A stretch of 47,605 bases of DNA from NCBI GenBank assembly GCA_021771115.1, contig JAETPP010000004.1:1-47605 (forward strand). The letters run 5' to 3'. Each line of letters begins with the position of its first letter. Positions within the stretch are counted from its first letter, which is position 1. A program made the position numbers and the translations under genes. Below the pieces are notes generated by a model that saw only the letters and a program-made list of their open reading frames with translations, was not told where the DNA came from and searched no databases. This document shows positions 42,988 to 47,605 of this stretch, piece after piece. Source of the stretch: Bacillota bacterium. GTDB taxonomy: Bacteria > Bacillota > Clostridia > Oscillospirales > Acutalibacteraceae.

Positions 42988-44184
42988 TCATTGCTCATTT
43001 TCCAGGCGCTTCAGCTCTTCCTCGATCTTGTCCAGATCCAGGGGATATTGGCCGAATTCCTGTACAACGCGCACCATTTCAAAAATGTTTTCTTCCGGCG
43101 TGTCCCGCGGCACCTGGTCGCCTGTGGAAAGCACAAAGCCGCCGCCTGCTCCGGCATCTCGAATGGCCTTTAGGCTTTCCCGCCGGACATCGCGGACGCT
43201 TCCCATCAGCATCACGGCGGAGGTTTGCAGGTTTCCCATGAAGGCGATCTGAGAGCCGTGGGCAGCCTTGAGCTCCGCCAGGTCGCAGTCCCCTCCCGGT
43301 GAGATCTCCAATGGGTTTACATAATTCAGATCTGAGGTTTCCGCCATGACCTTTACCAGGTGCCGTTCCCTGCCGCAGGAGTGAACGCCGGAGATCACCC
43401 CGGCCTGGGAGGCCATGGAGACGATCTTGCGTAGGGTGGGCAGGGCCAGCTCCTCCCACAGCTCCGGGGACTGCATGGTGATGGAGCCGCTGCCGCCGGT
43501 CAAAATGGAATCCGGCTTTGCGTCTAAGATCATTTCCGCCTGCCGCAGAACGTGGGCGGCGTACATCTCATTCAGCTCCTGAAAAAGCTCCGGCTCGTCG
43601 TAGTAAGCGTAGACCACGCTTTCCAGGCCGCCTTCAAAGAAATCGTTAAACATGTGCATGCCGGGAGGGTAGATCCCCACCGCCATGATCCCCAGCTCAC
43701 CCAGCTCCTTTTCCTGCCTGCGCAGCAGGGAATCGTCATAGCCGGTGATCTCCGGAAAAAGATACTTGAATTTCGGAAAATCCTCTTTGAAATTTTTGAT
43801 CAGCTTTTCCGTGGGAACATAGCAATCGTCGTCAAAATACCGGCTTGTCCGGGTCAGCGTACCCGCCGGGGTGTCAAAGCGGTGCTGTACATGGAGCCGG
43901 CCCTGCTCGTCCCGGTATTCCCGGGTGGTTTCCGTATACTGCTTTTTCATTTTGAATTCCAGCTCGCCATAGGTGAACCACCCGTCTATGCCGAAGTGGC
44001 GGACAGCCTGTAAATAGGCCTGCCAAAGAGGCGGCTTGTTCCGCAGTAAAACATCGGTGAAGGTGTGCCCGCTCAGCTTGCAGGGGATCATGGTGGAAAT
44101 ATCCGGCGCGGCGGGGACCCTGTCGGGAGTTCCCCCTGTGAGAGCGCACTTCATTCTTTCCCGGGGAGTCATTTCTGCTTTCAT
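42988..44184 (-). CDS. Uroporphyrinogen-decarboxylase-superfamily protein (not HemE)
   Basis: This 398-residue protein has the URO-D barrel fold shared by HemE and by MtaA/CmuA-type methyltransferases. Visible features are TPRERMKCALTGGTPDRVP at the start, the barrel-core HSCGRE near residue 270, and the late GGGFVLSTGDQVPRDTPEEN, typical of the methyltransferase-like branch. The HemE substrate loop (RQAGRY) is missing, so porphyrin decarboxylation is not expected. It lies 20 bp after a second URO-D protein, so both are one operon. A cobalamin- or metal-dependent methyl transfer is possible, but no corrinoid protein or activator is adjacent. Confidence 0.85.
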   Translation of the reverse strand: MKAEMTPRERMKCALTGGTPDRVPAAPDISTMIPCKLSGHTFTDVLLRNKPPLWQAYLQAVRHFGIDGWFTYGELEFKMKKQYTETTREYRDEQGRLHVQHRFDTPAGTLTRTSRYFDDDCYVPTEKLIKNFKEDFPKFKYLFPEITGYDDSLLRRQEKELGELGIMAVGIYPPGMHMFNDFFEGGLESVVYAYYDEPELFQELNEMYAAHVLRQAEMILDAKPDSILTGGSGSITMQSPELWEELALPTLRKIVSMASQAGVISGVHSCGRERHLVKVMAETSDLNYVNPLEISPGGDCDLAELKAAHGSQIAFMGNLQTSAVMLMGSVRDVRRESLKAIRDAGAGGGFVLSTGDQVPRDTPEENIFEMVRVVQEFGQYPLDLDKIEEELKRLENEQ

Positions 44185-44204
44185 GTTTTTCTCCTTTTAC
44201 GGTT

Positions 44205-45272
44205 TTATTCCCCGCGCCAGGTCCGCACGGTGTCTACCATGGTCATGTAGCCATCCACGGAAACGTAGTCCGGAATGGAATTGCCGGAGCCGAAGGCGAT
44301 GCCGCCGCGTCCCTTTACCTTTTCCAGGCAGTCCAGCACATAGTCTTTGATCTCGGCTTTCGAAGCCCGGCAGACCACATCGGTATCGATGCCGCCGAAA
44401 TTGGCGATCCTGTCTCCATAGCGCTCCACCCACAGGGAGAAGTGGCCAATCTGATCCTCGTTGGAGTGCTTCGCGTCGATCCCGGTGGCGGTGATGAGCT
44501 CGTCAAAAATCTCAAACAGGTTGCCGCAGGAATGGAGCAGGAAAGGCTTTCCGGCCCGGTGCACCCGGTCCACGATCTTTTTGTAGCCCGGCAGCACCAG
44601 ATTGCGAATATCCTCGTGAGAGATCAGCGTGGAGGAATTAAAGCCCAGGTCGTCGCCAAAACGCAGAAGGCAAAAGGCGTCCGCGTACTTTTCCATAAAG
44701 GTATCCCAGATCCGGAAATGGATCTCTCCCATTTTTTGGAAAAGATCCGCATAGAGCTCCTCATCGTCGGCCTTGATATAGCACAGATCCATATATCCTA
44801 CAAGATCCTGCACGCATTCAAAAATGCCGTTTCCCACGCCGCCGATGGCCTTCATGCCCTCGGGCCTTGTCTTTTCGAACAGCTCCATCAGGGGAAGGTA
44901 GGTCTCGAAGAAGCGGCCTGGCAGCTCTTCCCAGGGATATTTTTCAAAATCCTCCCGGGTTTTGATGCAGCCTTCCTTGTGGGCGCCCAAAGCGCCGCCG
45001 CCGATCAGAATTCCGGTGATCTGAAATTCCATGGACGCGGTGTCGTAGCCCATGCCCCGCCAGAACTCCCAAAATTCCCGGCAGCCTTCCTCCCGTTCCC
45101 GGGGAGAGCCCTGCCACATCTTTTCCTGGGGCCGCACCCCCGCAATGGCCTCCATGATGCCGTCGCCGATCCCGTGCTCATAGAGGGGGATCCGATCGAC
45201 CCATTGGTTTTGCGCTGTTTTGACAATGTTTCGGAAATCCGGCTGAAACCCTTCTTTTTTCAAATAATCCAT
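44205..45272 (-). CDS. Second uroporphyrinogen-decarboxylase-superfamily protein
   Basis: This 355-residue URO-D-fold protein is only distantly similar to its downstream neighbour. Features are DRIPLYEHGIG near the start, LRFGDDLGFNSSTLIS near residue 215, the LLHSCGNLFEIFDELI segment near residue 250 (the same His-Ser-Cys-Gly position as the partner) and the late GGIAFGSGNSIPDYVSVDG. The HemE signature is absent. AAAGGA precedes the ATG. The two proteins may work as a hetero-pair. Their upstream neighbour is a membrane-bound AraC regulator, suggesting nutrient-controlled use. The reaction is unknown. Confidence 0.83.
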   Translation of the reverse strand: MDYLKKEGFQPDFRNIVKTAQNQWVDRIPLYEHGIGDGIMEAIAGVRPQEKMWQGSPREREEGCREFWEFWRGMGYDTASMEFQITGILIGGGALGAHKEGCIKTREDFEKYPWEELPGRFFETYLPLMELFEKTRPEGMKAIGGVGNGIFECVQDLVGYMDLCYIKADDEELYADLFQKMGEIHFRIWDTFMEKYADAFCLLRFGDDLGFNSSTLISHEDIRNLVLPGYKKIVDRVHRAGKPFLLHSCGNLFEIFDELITATGIDAKHSNEDQIGHFSLWVERYGDRIANFGGIDTDVVCRASKAEIKDYVLDCLEKVKGRGGIAFGSGNSIPDYVSVDGYMTMVDTVRTWRGE

Positions 45273-45397
45273 GGCGGCTCATATCCTTTCAAAGCGAGTG
45301 TCTTCTATTTTAGCCAGGCGGCGCGAAAAAGCTATCACAAATTTGCGGAAAAATCTTTGAAATGCAGAGATACCAAGGCCTTTCCCGTTTTTTGAGC

Positions 45398-47314
45398 TCA
45401 TTTCAAATTATTGCGGTAAACGGAGGGAGACATCCCATAAGTCCCCTTAAACACAGTGGCGTAATAGGAGGAATTGGCAAAGCCCACCTCCAGGGCGATC
45501 TCGCTGATGGGCTTCCCGGTTTCCAGCAGCAGCGTTTTGGAGCGCTCCAGCCGGTAGTTGGTTAAAAAGACGGAATAGGAGCATTTTTTGATGGATTTGA
45601 AGATCTTTCCCAAATAGGTGGGAGACAAATTGAAGGTCTGCGCAATGCTTTTCAAAGAAAGATCGGGGTTTGCGTAATGCAGCTCCGTATAGCTTTCCAC
45701 AGAGGCTACCAGCTTCTCATTTTTCTCCCGGTAGTTTACATTCACCGCGCTGGCGGAATCGATCAGGCTGTTTCGCTTTACCAGGTGGCCCATTTCCATA
45801 TACTGCACCGCGGTTTTATAGGAAAGATAGATCTCCTTCTGAGAGGCTACCGTATTGCCCAGTGAGCCGTAAAGGTCCAGGTCCAGATTTCCCCGGCTGA
45901 ATTCCTGAAGCCGGTTATAGCAGAGGATATGCTCTTCTCTCAAAGCCTCCTCCGTCATCAGAAGCACCGCCACGCTCTGCCCGCCCAGATCCACGGTTTT
46001 ACAGCGGTAATGGGTGCCGAAGATCTCATCGGCGATATTGCACACCATAAACCGTAAAATATTGTATTCCTCCGCAAAGCGCTTTTCCGGGATCTCTACC
46101 CGGCTTTCCAGTTTAAGGAGCAGCACGGTATAAAACTCCGCTAAAAAAGATTCTCCCATTTCCCGCAGCTTTTCCTTGGAAACGGAAAAGGGCATTTCCT
46201 CTCCCAGCAGGATGTTTTTCAAAAACTGTGAAACGATATACTTGTTGTTGAGATAGCGCTCATGCTCGATTTTTTGCAGGGCGCTGTCGATTTTTTCCAG
46301 TTCATCCGCCCCCGGCTTATCCTGAAGATCCTTTGGGCTTCTGTATTTGTTTACCAGAGCGACCAGAGGCGCCTGCGCCCGCTTGTTGAAAACGATGGAA
46401 ACAATGATGCAGAGCGATAAAAACAGGACTGCTATCACAATAAAAATCGTAACTATATATTGATACGCCTGGGAGAAGGAGGAAGCGTTCTGCGCGTCGA
46501 TATACCACCAGTCCATGCTGGGAGACTTGGAGAAAAACAGCATCAGATGATGGCGGGCGTCGCTGTACACAAAATTTTCTTTTCCATCGGAATGCTCCCG
46601 AATGATCTCGGTAAAATATTCGGAATAGGTTTTCTCGTCCTTGAAAATTTCCGAGGTGTTGGTGGAGATCCCCTGTCCCTCGCCGTCTACAACAAATACG
46701 CTGCGGGCCGCCTCAGAGGGGCTGATCACATAATTGAAGCGATCCGCGTTTACATCCACGATCACGGCGCTGTTGGTTGTGGGAATATATTTCCAGAAGG
46801 AAACCACATCGTAATTCTGCCGCTTCAGAAACAGGCTGATCTGCCTTGGGGCCGCCGGTTTTCCGGAATTCATCATCATGAGGAGAAAATCGTAATTGCG
46901 GGAGCCGGCCACATTGACGCCGTGGCTTTGGACGCACACCTGATTGTCCAGATTGATCACGGAGATATCCCGGATATAGGTGTAGGTCGCCTTCAAATCG
47001 GCCAGGGTTTGATAGAGATGATAATTTGTGAGCTTATTTTCCGTGTTGGAGGAGATGAAATCCAGCGTATCCGATTCACTGTATACCAGCGTGAAAATGT
47101 GCTCCACGTCGTTCTGAATGGCGTGGGAGTTTTCCAACAGCTGATCCAGAATCAGCTCTGAGCTTTTGAGAGAGCTTTTCTGAAAATAATAAGAGAATAC
47201 GAAAAAAGTGCTGAACAGGATCAAAGCCGTAAGGACCACAACGCTGACGGCATAGGTAATCAGCGTTCTTCGATACGCGGAGTAGGACATCAGCTTTTTG
47301 AAGAATCGGGGCAT
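45398..47314 (-). CDS. Membrane-anchored AraC-family transcription regulator
   Basis: This 638-residue protein combines an extracellular sensor and a cytoplasmic DNA-binding unit in one chain. A membrane helix lies near residues 19-43, a Cache-like outer domain follows to about 285, and a second helix (IVTIFIVIAVLFLSLCIIVSIVF split over about 290-312) leads to a cytoplasmic linker. The last 100 residues are AraC-type HTHs, with NPDLSLKSIAQTFNLSPTYLG and EVGFANSSYYATVFKGTYG. Such one-component regulators usually control a neighbouring operon, here probably the URO-D pair 125 bp downstream. ATG 47314 follows AGGAG by 8 nt. Confidence 0.88.
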   Translation of the reverse strand: MPRFFKKLMSYSAYRRTLITYAVSVVVLTALILFSTFFVFSYYFQKSSLKSSELILDQLLENSHAIQNDVEHIFTLVYSESDTLDFISSNTENKLTNYHLYQTLADLKATYTYIRDISVINLDNQVCVQSHGVNVAGSRNYDFLLMMMNSGKPAAPRQISLFLKRQNYDVVSFWKYIPTTNSAVIVDVNADRFNYVISPSEAARSVFVVDGEGQGISTNTSEIFKDEKTYSEYFTEIIREHSDGKENFVYSDARHHLMLFFSKSPSMDWWYIDAQNASSFSQAYQYIVTIFIVIAVLFLSLCIIVSIVFNKRAQAPLVALVNKYRSPKDLQDKPGADELEKIDSALQKIEHERYLNNKYIVSQFLKNILLGEEMPFSVSKEKLREMGESFLAEFYTVLLLKLESRVEIPEKRFAEEYNILRFMVCNIADEIFGTHYRCKTVDLGGQSVAVLLMTEEALREEHILCYNRLQEFSRGNLDLDLYGSLGNTVASQKEIYLSYKTAVQYMEMGHLVKRNSLIDSASAVNVNYREKNEKLVASVESYTELHYANPDLSLKSIAQTFNLSPTYLGKIFKSIKKCSYSVFLTNYRLERSKTLLLETGKPISEIALEVGFANSSYYATVFKGTYGMSPSVYRNNLK

Positions 47315-47354
47315 CGGCTTTCTCCTCACTTTCTTTTCGTGCGGTCACCCAAAA

Positions 47355-47397
47355 AAGAACCTGCCCATCCGGGCGTACTCCCTCGGCATGGGCAGGT
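47355..47397 (-). terminator. Terminator after the DUF1861-like gene
   Basis: CCTGCCCAT and ATGGGCAGG form a stem around about 17 nt. On the minus strand it is followed by TTCTTTTTT, ending the gene that enters from the right edge. Confidence 0.85.
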
Positions 47398-47404
47398 ATC
47401 GGGT

Positions 47405-47605
47405 TTATTTTACTTTTGCGTCAAAGGGATAATCGATCACGATGCGTCCCTCGCCCACATCGCTGAGCCCGCCGTAAAGATCGGCCTTTCCGTCCGCCCG
47501 CACCACCATGCCGGAGGTAAAGGTGCAGTCAACGAGAGCGGGAATTTTTGCCGGGCCTTCAGGATAGCATTTCCGGGTGCCGATCACCTTGCGGTTTGTC
47601 ACCGC
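47405..47605 (-). CDS. 3' end of a DUF1861-like (GH130-related) protein, cut by the window
   Basis: Only the last 66 or so residues are inside the window; the gene continues past the right edge. The visible part contains YPEGPAKIPALVDCTFTSGM and DGKADLYGGLSDVGEGRIVI, which resembles the C-terminal part of DUF1861 proteins, five-bladed propellers related to GH130 mannoside phosphorylases. The apparent start inside the window is not the true one. It would fit with the glycan-related AraC sensor downstream. Assignment rests on a short stretch. Confidence 0.6.
   Translation of the reverse strand, partial: AVTNRKVIGTRKCYPEGPAKIPALVDCTFTSGMVVRADGKADLYGGLSDVGEGRIVIDYPFDAKVK

Noticed and set aside
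42988-45272. hemE (heme biosynthesis) genes
   Set aside because: Both lack the arginine-rich substrate loop of true uroporphyrinogen decarboxylase and no other heme gene is near.

Overview
The window looks like chromosomal DNA from an endospore-forming, gut-type Clostridia member, probably of the Oscillospiraceae/Ruminococcaceae group. The evidence is a SpoIIR gene and a SpoVB-like flippase, a small CD1247-type protein directly after efp, LplABC/YesMN-type sugar uptake genes, a GH3 beta-glucosidase with swapped domain order, GH125, moderately high GC, and many dispersed palindromic repeats. No complete prophage, CRISPR array, rRNA operon or transposase is visible. The taxonomic placement is inferred from gene content and style, not from a marker-gene comparison.

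Layout. (1) 80-9277, minus strand: a carbohydrate uptake cluster with a solute-binding lipoprotein, two permeases and an esterase, followed by an MFS transporter and a YesM/YesN-type sensor kinase and AraC-type response regulator. (2) 9651-12964, plus strand: housekeeping genes rpsU, a YqeG-type HAD phosphatase, an M24 aminopeptidase, efp and a CD1247-like zinc-ribbon protein. (3) 12957-15335, minus strand: a MntA-type nucleotidyltransferase followed by a cut-off HepT remnant, and an IlvD/Edd-family dehydratase followed by a cut-off small ORF. (4) 15430-19313: dispersed repeats, aroD, a MITE-like element sitting on the aroD stop codon, and a two-module AAA+ protein. (5) 19415-25910: a MerR-regulated ABC exporter, a FemAB-type aminoacyltransferase and the GH3 enzyme. 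(6) 25972-29060: a phage-tail fragment without its 5' part, converging on an S-layer-homology protein, then a repeat field with a 208-bp period. (7) 29266-34453: GH125 mannosidase with a PHP phosphoesterase, a small unknown gene, a GNAT acetyltransferase, a BRO-type antirepressor, an inverted-repeat region and tRNA-Leu(CAG). (8) 34620-42521: an OmpR-type two-component system, a predicted heavy-metal exporter, spoIIR, mutY, a polysaccharide flippase and a CarD-type regulator. (9) 42725-47605: more palindromic repeats, two tandem URO-D-superfamily proteins, a membrane-bound AraC regulator and the 3' end of a DUF1861-like gene.

How it works together. The window is dominated by plant or host glycan use and its control. 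It holds an oligosaccharide ABC importer with a two-component system, GH3, GH125 and a DUF1861-like protein, plus an AraC sensor beside the URO-D pair. Between these lie conserved housekeeping and sporulation genes. Mobile traces are remnants: the MITE-like element, the phage-tail fragment, the BRO/GNAT segment next to a tRNA gene, and a decayed MntA/HepT toxin-antitoxin locus. I found no complete, clearly new multi-gene defence or biosynthesis system. The most promising unexplained items are the tandem URO-D genes with their AraC sensor, the AAA+ protein with a degenerate ClpB-like module, the GH125-PHP pair, and the structured region at 33853-34225.
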